DNA of 64,000 nt, from positions 179,848 to 243,847 of the forward strand of contig KV419415.1 in the NCBI GenBank assembly GCA_001630475.1, read 5' to 3'. The translations under genes were made by a program, and so were the position numbers. Origin of the DNA: Sistotremastrum niveocremeum HHB9708 (Eukaryota; Basidiomycota; Agaricomycetes; Sistotremastrales; Sistotremastraceae). Positions 1 to 12,012 of the stretch are shown here, one piece after another (positions within the stretch are counted from its first letter, which is position 1; the number at the start of each line of letters is the position of its first letter). The notes below the pieces were generated by a model. It was not told where the DNA came from. It saw only the letters and a list, made by a program, of their open reading frames with translations, and made no database searches.

Positions 1-1145
1 GTTAGTAATAAAAATCGAATTAAATTGTATATAGCTAGCTGAAATGTAGTACGAATATACATCTTTATATCTACTCATTTACCTGCGCAACATCAAGTTT
101 CACGTCCCGAATCCTCCGACTCGCCGACCTCATTTTAACCCCCGAATTACTCGTTCCCCTTCGTATCGACTTTAGCGACCTCGTTTCATTCCAAATCGGC
201 CTCATATCCGTCATATCAACCCTCGTAGTCATCGTTCCCCTCGATCTCGACCTCACTATGCGCCCCCGATCATCCCTCAACGTCAATGTCGGCGAATTAG
301 TGCACCAAGCTGCATTGTCTTAAGCGGCCTCGTTCACGGACGAACTCCCACTTGCGGATATCCATTCATCTTAGTTTAGTATTTGTGTTCATGTTGCTAT
401 TGTTCCCCTCATGTATCCACCGGGTCTCGGCCCATATCATTGATATCTCTGTTGGTCCACTTTCTCAGGCTCAGTTTTCCAACTGCCTTTGTATTTTTCC
501 TATAAGTACATGCCTGTATCGACTGCAGTAGACTATCGAATCAATCCCCCCTTTCTCCCTGCTACCTAAAAACGTCCCCTCTAGTGTCTCCTCAAGTCCC
601 CTCTCACCAACATTATTCCTCCTCTTATCACCTTCATTTATCTCCTCACTCGGGTTCACACATCCTCGAGATCCCCTTGGACGAATCTTTTATATTTGGG
701 CTTGTCTTGTACTACCCAGATCGAGTCTAATCAACTCGCATACTTACACCGCTTTGCCACGTACGAAACGCTATACCACACCAATACCCCAACCAGAACG
801 CTATACCACACAGCCACCAACGAACAGATGAACGACCGAACACACCCAAGAAATTCGAGAATAAAATACGACAATCCGCACACAAACAACTCCAACCAAG
901 ACCATCTTCATCTTCATCTTCATCTTCATTTCAACCTTCGTCCTCCCCGACTCCATCCATCATCTCCACCGTCGTCGCCTTCACCCGGGCCCCTGCCTTC
1001 ATTCCCGTCCTAAACGAGTCCCCAATGGTGACATCTATGGTCGCTAAAGGATCGACAAGGGCAACGGCAAGAGCATCCTACGCCTAAGAGTCGTACCCGA
1101 TCGTGACGAATCCAAAGAGTATCAGAGAGCGTATGATTTACGGGA
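1..1145. other. Gene-free flank of the glycosyltransferase gene
   Basis: I see no supported gene here. The short open frames lie in skewed low-complexity sequence and have no family resemblance. A hexamer-like tandem repeat (CATCTT units, about four copies) lies at 903-929. The right part is probably the 3' flank of the glycosyltransferase gene on the minus strand. Confidence 0.5.
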
Positions 1146-3696
1146 TCATAAGTCGAAACTTGCAGCTTCCCGATCAAGACTCATCACTCGAGCATATTCG
1201 AGCATCAACCTACCAAATCAAAGAGAAAGAAAAGTCAGCGAATGATCGAACAATGCGGAGACGAAGGTTGTAGAAGGAGGAAAGACATCGGGTGGATCAT
1301 GCGAACGAAATCCGATGTCAAGCTTGAGATGAAGGACGAAATCGAAGCCAAAGCCAGGGATCGAAGAAAAGATGACGGAAAGAAGAAAGACGAAGAATAA
1401 AGGATTAAAAGATAGAAAACGTACCGGAACATATAAGCAGTCATGTCCTCCTCCCTCCAATACTCCCCAATCCACTTCTTCCCCTCACTCGCAATCTTCT
1501 CCGCAAGATGATCATATCCCTCTCTCCCCCCTTCCCCTTCCCCTCCCTCCTCTCCCTCATTTTCTCCATCTTCTTCTTCTCCATCCCTCCCTCCGTCCTC
1601 CCCTCCCAAACCATCCCCTCCGCCTCCGCCCGACCTCGCGCCCGATTTGCGTCTTGAAATCCCAAGATCCCCTCTAAAAAAGAGCAAGATGTCGTAAAGA
1701 TCGGAGTAGTCGACTTTAACAGGTACATAATGTACCCAAGGTTGAATTCGATCCGTGAACCATTCGGGGAATACAGTTGATTTGAGTACGAGGGAGTTTG
1801 AAGCCATTAGACGGCGGAAGCGGGCTGACCAGCCGTTTCCGTCTACCTGTGTTTTCGAAAGAAAGAGTCAGTACTAGTATGGGGGTAATTGGGAAAAGAG
1901 GGGGAGGAGGAGGGGGAGAGGAAGAACAAGAAAGGAAGAAGAGAGGAATGAAGGAAGATCGATGATTGAGAGACCGAGCGACATCGACAGATCGACAGAT
2001 CGATAGATCACTCTCTGATCTATCGAGATTCGAAACGAAGGGAGGGAGGAAACAAAGAACTCAAACCAAGATGAACTCAGAACTCACATCAATAAAATAC
2101 TTATACAAATTCGCATCCCCCGTCCCCTGTCTAACTTTCTCATACCTATACTCCGCTTCCAACACCCCACAAGTGGCCTCATCGCACTGTATTGCCCTTC
2201 CGGCAAATGCTACGTCCATCAGGGGCGGTGTGAGCTCTGCATAGCTGACATTCTCTTTTATGAGATCCCCGGCGCGAATTTGGGGCGACGAGGGAGAAAG
2301 GAGGACGTCGGTCCTCCCGCGGACTTTCTGGCCCAATCCGATCAACCGAACGCGTTGCGATCCCCTCCACTTTTGTGAGTCCTGTTTAAATATAGTCCCC
2401 GTATTACTCCCCCTCCACACAACCCTCCCATCCTCCTTCTCCCTCCACACGGGATCATCAACCCTATTCCAATAAAGTTGATCCGGAGCAACAGCCAGAA
2501 TATTCTCATGTATCACCGCCTTTGAACTTCCAAACACAGGTATAAGACGAGGGGGGTTGGGAGGAGGTTCGGTGCGGGAGAAGAAGAAGCCTGAGAGGTG
2601 GGCGTGGGAGGGGTGGGTGCATGGGTCTAGGGCGGGGAGATGGGAGTGGATGAATGATTTGGATGGGGGTGGGGGGGAGGGAGGGGGGAAGTACGGGTCG
2701 GAGGGGGAGAGGGTTGATAGGTGGAGGCCCATTGGAGAGGAGGGGGGGCATACGGCTTCCCATGAGAAGCGATAATATTTCTTCGTATCGATTTTACTAA
2801 AATCCGCATCTACGAAGTCGTAATTCGTTAATTTGGGATAGACAGAAGAGGAAGGCGGAGGGCTCACATGTTCCTGAACGAGCGGCTTCGATAGCAGCTT
2901 TTCGATGTGCATGATGAGGATACAAAGAGCTTCCATCATGTATCGAAAACACCGCTCTAAAATCCGGTAAATCCTTCTCAACCTCCCTCAAAAACCCAAC
3001 AATAGTCTTCGGCTTCCACTCCTCCCCCTCCTTCATATCAAGCTTAACCGCCTCCACCTTCCCCTTCCTCGAAACAAGTGTATAACTCCCACTCTTCCCT
3101 TCCTCATTCTTCGACTCTTCATTCAACGCTACGGGATCAACACCGAGAAAAGGCTCGAGATCCCGATTAATTTGATCGTATTCGTCAGGAAGGAGGATGG
3201 AGTTTTTATCGACGTATTCCCACCATTTGTCGAAGCCCCTAGGAGGCTTGCGGCCGTAACGTCTTTTATATTCGGATACGGCTTGGGAGAGGGTGGTGGA
3301 TTGACGTGCGTTCTTTTGGGTCCATTGTTTTTGGGAGTGGGATATGAGGTCGAGGATTGGATGGGGGGCGTTGGGGTTTAGTTCGACTAATCCATTTGGA
3401 AGGAATTGGTTTGATTCGGTTGCGAGTGTTTTTTGACGAGCGAGGGCGCGAGCGCGTTCGGCTTCGAGATTGGGTGGAGAGGGGGGAAGGAGAGGAGGTG
3501 GTGGACATTGAAGAACTTGTTGTTCCTCTCTTCTTTCTTCCGAGTTACTGTCGGATTTTCGACGATGATCGTCAGAGGAGAAGGAAGAATCGAGAGTGAA
3601 GGAGTGGAGGAAGGAAGAGTTGAAGAAGAGACGGAGGGTGAATATTGAAAGGAGGAGGAAGAGGATGAAGCGTGTTCGACGGGGGAGAGCTAGCAT
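1146..3696 (-). CDS. Glycosyltransferase family 90 (CAP10-like)
   Basis: This is a type II membrane glycosyltransferase of the GT90/CAP10 family, probably acting in the Golgi on capsule, cell-wall or glycoprotein glycans. In Cryptococcus such proteins are linked to xylosylation and capsule formation. Spliced exons are 3696-2868, 2809-2088, 1846-1425 and 1209-1146, giving 678 aa in frame. Residues about 8-25 form a hydrophobic signal anchor. The GT90 region shows FDKWWEYV, FRAVFSIHDG, YYRFSWEAVCPPSSP and, across an intron, DVDGNGWSARFRRLMAS, followed by FPEWFTDRIQPWVHYVPV and DMTAYMFRLMLEYARV near the end. These are hallmark CAP10 blocks. Two low-complexity inserts are odd: a Pro/Ser-rich one in exon 2 and a Gly/Glu-rich one in exon 3. 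Intron 2 (1847-2087, 241 nt) is longer than its neighbours and purine-rich. The family is secure; donor and acceptor sugars are unknown. Confidence 0.9.
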
Positions 3697-5931
3697 CTTT
3701 GTTTTACTCTTTCACTGTGTCGAGAGACGAAGCGAGACGTCGAATGGAGAAGGGTGGACGATGGACGAAGGTCGGACGATGATGGATGCGGTTCAACGAG
3801 GAGAAGGTTCAAGCGTCGAGCTAGGTAGCGTCGACGGTCGACAGTCGACAGTCGACGTCACTCGTATAGTCGTCTTCCTTCCTTGAGTTTATCGTGCAAG
3901 GCACGAGCGTGAACGCGCTATGTATCCCTCGATCGAGGATCTATCAATGAATATTCGATAGTCAGATATTGAAAATCTAAAATGGAGCAAAGAAAAAGCA
4001 AAGGTACTCCAACTCACCTCGACTCGAAGCTTATCTTCGTCTGAATAGCTCAATTTCGTAACCCGTCCTTCTAACTCTTTAGAATGGTCGCGTTCAACGA
4101 ACGAGGACCAAGTAGGATAAGAGTAGACCGATCGCGTCGTCGCCGTCGTCGTCGATAGAGGAGAGGGAGCAAATTCTCCTCAGGCACCTCCGCCAAAGAG
4201 GCAAAATGTGCGGAGTTTATTATCTCCGCTCTCCGACTTTCCGACACCCGCTTCCGGATAGGATTATCTCGTAAGCCGTAATTTCCGTGATTTCCGTAAT
4301 GGGCGGTAGATCGACAGAAGCTTCTAAAGAAAATTGGATTCCTTTCTTGTTAAACATGAGAGGAAGTGGATGTCGATTGAGGCGGGGGGATGAGTGTTGA
4401 ATGGGTTAGCGGATGGATGGATGGAGTATCGACATGAGGTGAGATGAGATGGATGGATGGTGTGAATACGGTGTGAGTACTGGATGAGTTGGAGTACCGA
4501 CACGTGGCTCGGCGAGACGCTTGGCAGTCCAGACTCGTCGATCTTGTGCCTTGATCTTGATCTTTTTCTGATCAGGATCATCCCTTCATTCGAACACATG
4601 AATGAACATGCAGACTTCGTTCGGAATCGAGTCTTGTACGTTATGAGATATTGGGGTGGTCCTGAGGTATGGAGAGTGATGATACAAGTGAAGATACTTA
4701 GATTTTCATTTCTGTTTCTTCGAGAATTCGTGTCATTCGGCGAAATCCGAAAAGTCGTCGTGCGCTACCATCGTGGTGCACAACCATCAACGATGACGGC
4801 AGTCGCTGGAAGCCTGGACAGTCAACAGCCGTTGAGCGCTTCTATAGAACGGTCCGCATCGACCATCCCAATCGACGAGACCACGATCCATCCACGCTAC
4901 CGTGTCAAGACATCAAAATATTCTTCGAGGTTCCGATAATTAGGAAATCCAAAGGAAAAATTTAGACGCAGTGTAGGTAGACCTGATCATACTCCTTTGT
5001 GACGACGATCTCATGTACGTTTATCTTCGTCTGAAAAGTCAGCTCTCGGATTCAGTTCCCGCGGCATCCGGACAATCTCAGCTTCTTCAAGTTCTTGCGC
5101 TACGACTACCGACAGCAACTGCATGACTGGACGAGAGGACGAGAGGACGACATCCATTCATTCTGAACGACCCGAACTCCGCGGCCCATGCACACAGTCG
5201 TGGATTCTGAATACCTTCCTGGACTCTCGAGGAGTCGTTTGGGCCGTTTCCGGGTGATCATGAAGACTCATCTTAATCACTTCCGACTTGAATCATCACT
5301 CCCATCGTGAGTCCGTCACAGTTCAAGGTTCATCTGAGGCTGGTAGTAACGGAAGTGTAGAAGACTGTCAGAAGGATGATGCTGCCGTGTGCAATTTTCA
5401 TTCTTCGAGAACGCGTCGGATCTAGAGGAAGCCAAAGGCTCTTCCGTCGCCACCATCGACGACAATCTAAGGACCGGCCCTTTTCTCATCTTCGTTCTCG
5501 TGATATCGAGGAGCGAAAGGATGGACGGTCGAATACATGAGGTGAGTCAAACCTGGCGATTTATTTCTTGGACTGATAAATCGAGGTACAGGACGGTGAC
5601 GCCGTCATTCCACTCTTCAACTGGTTTGTCAGGCTCTAAGAGTGTAGTCAAGTGTGTAGATATTTCTCCACAGACAAGGTACGCAGAAATCAGTTTCCTA
5701 TTCTTATTGTAGTGCGATCTCACTGTTTTCACGCGGACAAAACGGCTTCAAAGCAATCCTTATTCTATCTGTGCTACAGATACACCTACACGTTCAATAC
5801 ATCACCACCTACACACAATTCTAAGTTTACCACGAGAAATGACGTTCGGTCTCCCAGAATGACGACACGCTCACATTCCAGGGATTCTATTCTCCCACAT
5901 CTCCCTCACCATTTCCATCATTTAAGTCGTC
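3697..5931. other. Intergenic region between GT90 and first F-box gene
   Basis: No gene is supported. It should hold the promoter of the minus-strand glycosyltransferase just right of 3696. A run of GTCGAC-type repeats lies at about 3829-3858 and GGAT-type microsatellites at about 4410-4465. An open frame on the plus strand at 4484-4939 (151 aa) has no recognisable features, and I do not call it. Confidence 0.5.
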
Positions 5932-8025
5932 TTAAACCACAAACACGTCGAAATCAACGAGTTGCCCCTCGGTGCTTTCGATCCTATCAACACATCTCCG
6001 TAGAGCGCCAAGGTTCCATCCTGTGAGCCATCTTTCGCTAAGCGTTAGTTCAGAGAGTCTGTATCCTCGAGAGGAGCGATGTTCCAAGCACGTTAAGAGT
6101 TGTGATCTGCGTTCGGCCCAACACTCTCTTTGGCGCTCCGTCCAGAGTAACTCGTAACGGGTCTTCTCGTCCTCACGCTCGATGATGTCCCCGTATTCGT
6201 TGCGAGTAGATGCTGGCGGAGGCGGCATTCTGTCCACGTTTGTGTGGTCTACGATGCGTAGAGCCGATAGTCGAGGACATGGTGTGGTGAATGGAGAAAA
6301 CGATGGAGTTTGTGCTGATAGAGCCTCAAAAAAACCATCTCGAAATAACCAACTCGTTTCCAGAGAGGCGAGACTGGGTATATTCTGGACCAACGTGTCC
6401 CATTGACCCTCTGTATGATCTTCGTATTCAACAATAAGATTCTCCACCTGCGCCAGAGGGGATGTGATTTGGTTAACCACTCCGACCCACTGGCCCTCTG
6501 GTTGATCGTGATATTCGTTGTGAGGTGAGACATTGAGAACATGCTTGAATGAAAGACCTGTGGCAGTATGTATCCCAGAATACATGCAGGTCATGCGATT
6601 ATGTCCAAACGTAAGCTCGGCCCGCGAGACTTCTGACATGTGTTGACGGAAATAGATAGGTAAAACCTCGCAATCTGGTGAGACGGAGAATTTGATGTCG
6701 ATCTCAGACAAATGAGGAGCATCTATCCAATCAAATAGACTACTCCAATCTGATATCGAGTTGGAGAGCACGCTGAAATGACAAAGGTGTCGAGCTGGAA
6801 TGATGTGATCAACATCGGGCGTAGGTGTTCGGGGACTCCAATTAGGAAATGGAAATCCAAAGATATCGATTAACTCGATGTGTGGACAACCTTCCATCAA
6901 GCGGAGGAGATTGTTGACGCTGACGACTTGCTCATCATGCGAGCCACAGTGAGCGTGGAAGTGACGGAGAGAAGATGGGAATATCCCAGTCCAGTCACTT
7001 TGCAGGGTACAGCCTTTGAGATCCAAGAAAGTCAAAGAGGAAAAATGATGTACCGAAGGGAAGGGGAACGAGCCCGGGAAGGAATGCATAGATTTTTCAA
7101 CATACAGCACCGATAATCTGGACAAATTTGGTGCAGGAAGTGTCAATAAATCCGTGGGAGATTTGACACCCTCGAACTTCTTGTCTTCCTTCTCCAAGCT
7201 GGGCTTTTCGTAGTGATATTCCAAAGACATGTCTTCATCGCGCTCCTCAAAAGCACGCCGCTTTTTGGGTCTATCCCACAGACCGGAGCTTGGGTCATCG
7301 TCGGGAGGATACCGATGAATAGTGAGTTCTGAAGCTCGTCCTAAAAATGGCAAGAGACGGCCTTTGAGAACAGAAAAGGTGCAGCCGGAAAGTGCCAGTT
7401 CTAATCGAAGCAGACTGTCTTTGGATAGACTGAGATGGCGGTTTATCGTTGGTCGACTCCAGTACAAACTAATGTACCCCCAGACGCGAGCATCGGAACG
7501 GACAATCGAAGACCATCGGGAGCAACTGCAAGAGTAGGTTATTGTGATAAGCCAAAGTACTCAGATTACGAACTCAACTCACACGTGCATAACATGCCTC
7601 CATTGGGATGGTTCAGCGATGTATTGATCATTGAAAGAGGTGATAAAGGACAGAAGTATGTCAGCAATGATCTCATCGGGGAGGCGACCGATGGGCGTAT
7701 CGATATTGGATTGTCGATTCATGGTTGATGAGGCCGACAACGCAAGATCCAATATGTCCTGAACATTCGAGCTCAAAAGCGCTGCGCGGTCCCTCAAGAT
7801 TGGAGCAGCGTCTTGGTTAGGATCTTGATGAAATTGTGCCCTGTAGGGGTGTCCGTGTGTCAGGGCATTTCCTATGAACTGAAGCCAACAATAAACAGAC
7901 ACGTGTTTCATAGTACTCTGAAGGACAGTCATAAGCTTCGCCATAGAGTCAAGGAGCGGTTCTGTGTCTGATACCGCTCCTTTGTAATTGAGATCACTGG
8001 GGAGAGCTTCAATCATCGAGGTCAT
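5932..8025 (-). CDS. F-box protein with LRR-like C-terminal region
   Basis: Likely substrate-recognition subunit of an SCF ubiquitin ligase; the substrate is unknown. Exons are 8025-7901, 7840-7583 and 7525-5932, 658 aa in frame. The F-box is near residues 95-140, with IGRLPDEIIADILLSFI and then a W..V..VCSRWSSIVRSD stretch that spans the last intron, as in many agaricomycete F-box proteins. The rest has spaced Leu-rich strands of the kind used for LRR-type substrate binding. The first intron (7841-7900, 60 nt, GTCTGT donor) is a multiple of three, so its retention would keep the frame; the same intron position in the two paralogues supports it. The start at 8025 is the first in-frame ATG, but similarity to the neighbouring copy extends slightly upstream, so an extra 5' exon is possible. 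Confidence 0.8.
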
Positions 8026-8385
8026 TGCACTGATCTTGAGGAGCGGAACGAATTCGGTCAACTCGGTGATGAAATCTGTTTTCCGTGAGCTTTCGACCTA
8101 AGCGCTCAGTGCTTAGTCAGCTAAAATGCGAAAGACAGCCTCCGGCGCTCCGCCCCTTTGACGATACTGGTAACACCACATGTATTTCTTCCGCGGGGAG
8201 AAAAATGCTCCTATATTAGGGGGTCTGTGTCCAAGTGATTGTTCGGTAGGCAAGTCATCTCGGAGCCCGACCGATTGGCACGTCACCATGTTTTGAAAGT
8301 ATTGTCATAGTTCGTCAGAGTCGGCAATGTTCAGTGTGAAGTAACGCTAGCGCTTTCAATGCTACCAATACATACTTTGTGATAC

Positions 8386-10535
8386 CTAACTTTGCCACGG
8401 AAAGCGTGTCGTATAAATACGTTTGTGAGATCCGCGGAGCGACCGCTGGGAACTTGTGAAGTCCCAGCGCGCAATCTCCTGCCAGTGTGGTCCACTCTCC
8501 CTGCTGGTGTCCGCGGATCCGAATCCACTGCCATCTCCGTCTACGTTCGTCTGGTCTTTCGTGAAGACATCGGAATTCACGACCTGGCCTTCGACGCTCT
8601 CGATATTCTCAACGCATGTTCGCAGAGCGCTAAGATTGCATTCAGTGAGCCAGTGGCCATTGATCTTTAATTGTGAAAGTTTGGACCCCTTTGCCATTCG
8701 ATGTTCCAGGCACTTGGTTAAGCTCGATTTTCGGTCTGCTACAGCAAGCGCGTACCGATTCTTACAACCTTCTTGATCCCAAGGTGATGACCGCCACGGT
8801 GAGAACTCGAATTCTACTTCCAGGTGGGACCAGATGTAGAGAGTGGACAATCGTGGACATAGTACGGCGGAATCGGAACACATACTCTGCGCTGACAGAG
8901 CTTCAAATAGATCATCCTTGATCATCCCATTGATATCCAGCGAAAGAAGACTACTCATGTTTCGGAGCAGTGCATAACATTGAGCATCCGCACGGTGGTA
9001 ATTGTAATCAATGATCACATGTTTCACCGAACTCAAAGGAGCAGTGATTTTATCCAGAATATTGATCCATTCGTGGTCGCGTGGTGAATCGCCTCTCCAA
9101 ACGAGGTTCAGAACATGTCTAAAAGGAATCACTGTGGCAGCGTTTACACCTGAGGATATGAAGGTGAAGTCATCGCGTCCAATTTCAATTCCTGCGTGAG
9201 AGGCATCTTCCATCTGTTCACAGAAATAACAAGGTGGCGCGCTTCCCCAATGTGGGGTGAGCACGATCTGGACGTAGGTTTCGAATAAATGAGGGGCATT
9301 GATGCCATTGAACAGAGTGCTCCAATCCGACAAGACAGTCCCGACACGCTGAGACGCCGAAGCTTCTGGGCGATTATGCCAGAACTCTGGGAGAGCGAGT
9401 AGTCGATCTCATTGACAGGCAGTCCAGAGACGGGCTCCGGAAAGCTACCAGTGATGTCAAGCAACTCAAGATTCGGGCAATCCTCCAGCAAGCAGAAGAT
9501 ATTGCTCACGGAGATGGTATGCTTGGCATTCCGCGCATAGCTTGATTTCCCGATATGGATGTCGCGAAGAGAAGTTGGGAACGTCTGAGACCATCTGTCG
9601 ATCACAATGTAGCCTCGGAGCTGAAGAAACTCTAGTGAGGATAGATGTCGGATAGATGGGAAGGGAAGATCCTCCATTTCTTCAACGCAGGATGCGTAGT
9701 CATACTGCACTGATAACCTGGATAAATGTGGCGCTTCACATCTCAATATAGCCTCAGCACATCGTGCAGCCGCATGAGTGACTGGATCATTCTCCCGAAT
9801 CCACAGGTGATTTTTGTCAGAGCCGGTCCGAATCAATAGTTCGCCCATAATTCCAAGGTCTGGCAAGGGGAGGTTATAAAGCTCGTGAGCAGACTTATCG
9901 TACAAAGTAAGCTCAAGGCGAAGGAGGCAGTCTCCCGACAGACTGAGGTGGCGTTTTATTGTCGATTCACTCCAAGACAGGTCGATGCATCTCCAAAATC
10001 GAGGATCGTTTCGTATGATTGAATACCAGCGGGAGCAGCTGCAAATCCTGGTGAGTTTAGCGAGGAGGTAGGTTCACGAACTGGACGTACACGTGCATCA
10101 AATGAGTCCAGTCTGACAGATTTCCGATGTATGGATCGTTGATAGATGTGACATAGGAAAGGAGGATTTCGGCAATAATCTCGTTGGGGAGACGACCGAG
10201 GGATGTATCAAGGTTCGATTTCTCGTCCATGATCGACGCGGCCGACAGAGCAAGGTTCAAGACGTCCTGACCACTTGAACGCAGCAATACGGCCATGTCT
10301 CTCAAGCTGGACGCAGACTCGATATGTAAATTCTGACTTAGATCTATACTGTAACAGGGACGGACGAGAATCAGATTGTTGTACGGGCATGAAGGAGAGG
10401 TCTCGAAGAAAGCAGAACTGACACGTGTTTCATCGTCCTCTGCAGGGCACTCATAAGCTTTGCCATGGATTCATGAGGCGAATCTGTGTGTCCCAATAGC
10501 ATGCTTTGCATGACACAGATATCGTCCATCGACAT
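8386..10535 (-). pseudogene. F-box/LRR paralogue with a frameshift, probable pseudogene
   Basis: This is a tandem paralogue of the gene to its left, in the same orientation. Exons at 10535-10423, 10348-10091 and from 10038 leftwards match its intron positions, including the shared CACGT/GT junctions. The F-box core is LGRLPNEIIAEILLSYV, followed by VCSRWYSIIRND. The reading frame breaks near 9330. Aligned to the paralogue, 17 nt stand where 18 are expected between the LSV and DWS motifs, so one base is missing and the protein shifts frame. After the break, homology resumes in the next frame down to 8386. The C-terminus is also longer than in the paralogue, because the shared stop after the conserved VEGQVV block is absent. 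An assembly error could mimic this. If real, the gene makes only a truncated F-box protein of about 350 residues. Confidence 0.7.
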
Positions 10536-10760
10536 ATGTCTGTGAAGTGGTTTTGGTGTCAAACGTGGTAGCAGCGCTCTTGAAGGTTGCGAGCTCGCTT
10601 AACTCGCCTAACGTCTGCGATAAAAATACATCTTTACTCGTCTCGAAAGCGATCCATTATAAACAGGATAAGGATTTCCGAGCGATAAATTAATCTACGA
10701 GGCAACACACAGTTCTAAATAATATCAGAAAATCTGGTGACCGACACTATCCGAAAACTA

Positions 10761-11457
10761 TCACCAACTCTTTCGACCCGAGAGACCAACAAAATTCACT
10801 GGCTTGGCATATGTCTGATGCACGATAGTGCCGGCCTTCTTGATAGTCAATGTTGCGATATTGCTACCCTCTGGAGCATCCAGTACGAAGGTTCCTTGAT
10901 AAAGATCGAGAGGTAGATTCTTGACGTCTTTATCAAGCAGATTGGTAGTATAGGATGCCCAACCGTCTCCAAAGTAGATGGCGCTATTGTCCTCTCCCCA
11001 CAGGATCCAGTATACGTCCTTCCCGGTGGCGCTGATTCTGATGGCGGCCGGCAGTGGGGCTGCAGAAGAGTCTGCGGACTCTGGAGGGTTGATTGGATTG
11101 CTGATGCGGTTCACTCGATCTTTATGGGTGGCTGTAATGTGAACTGCGATCTCGGGATTTGTGGCATGAATCTTGGCGATGAAACTGTGGAAAGCTAGAC
11201 TCGGCTATGAGGATGTAGTTCGCTGAATTTTGGGGTATATGACTCGATACCTTCGGCGGCCATGTCTTGGTCAGGAGCGAGGTGGGCCGAATCAAGATTA
11301 TGTTCGGTGAAGAGGAGTTGCTATTGGCTTGAATGTTTGATAAGCTTTGAAGAAAATGAAAGAGGAACAGCAACTCACAAAGTGACGATGAACCGAAGAA
11401 GAGAGCCGCGCTTCTAGGAATTCTCACTACCAGATACCAATGTCGTTCTTTAAGCAT
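10761..11457 (-). CDS. Orphan 199-aa protein, function unknown
   Basis: I do not recognise the family. Exons 11457-11379, 11327-11251 and 11204-10761 join in frame to 199 aa, and both introns are about 50 nt with GTGAGT and GTATCG donors. The C-terminal 120 residues look beta-rich, with alternating hydrophobic and polar residues and motifs such as KDVYWILWGEDNSAIYFGDGW and GTFVLDAPEG. There is no clear signal peptide: the N-terminus has a short hydrophobic stretch preceded by basic residues. The gene lies between the F-box pair and the secreted-protein array, on the same strand as both. It does not align by eye with the array members. Confidence 0.65.
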
Positions 11458-12012
11458 TTAAAAGTCGAGACGTCCAATTCTAGATTTGAATTCTCGCAGC
11501 ATCAAGAATATCGAACTTCAATTCCCAGAATTACACGGCAGAAGGACTTCGGGGCGCCCTTCTTGCTCGAGCGCTACGAGTCGATAGCACTAGGGACAGA
11601 AGAGACAGTTACTGGCCCCAAGATGTCACGAAATTGCCAGGATGATATGGATCCAGTGAATCGCCTGGCGGCCTGGGTGCCCACTGTCCGTGAGATCGAC
11701 GTAGGACGAATACAGGTGCCTGGCTTCGTGCTTATCGACCCGCAATCTCGGTACTGATGTGCATCAAACTGGCGTATCCAAAGACAAGGAGCAAGAACGA
11801 CCGGAAATGCATCGAAAATGCGAGAATGCCAGCTGAGCAAGTTGGCTGAAGACGAGGAGCGTCGGAGATTGACGCTCGACCGGCCTTGTCTCGGCATCGA
11901 ATTTTTTAAAACAATATACGTGCACGACGGCGCCACTTTATCTTACAGAGATGTCGAATGAGTGAATTGCTCAGTGTTCGAGACTGTCTGGAGGTGAAAA
12001 TAGTAGGAAAGT

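Noticed and set aside
1235-3599. Several overlapping open frames on both strands in the glycosyltransferase region
   Set aside because: They are shadows caused by purine/pyrimidine-skewed low-complexity coding sequence; only the spliced GT90 model shows conserved motifs.
4484-4939. 151-codon plus-strand open frame
   Set aside because: No signal peptide, domain or paralogue recognised, and the composition looks random.
5932-8061. TTG at 8061 as the start of the first F-box gene
   Set aside because: A TTG start is unlikely in a fungus; the first ATG at 8025 was used, with the caution that an upstream exon may exist.
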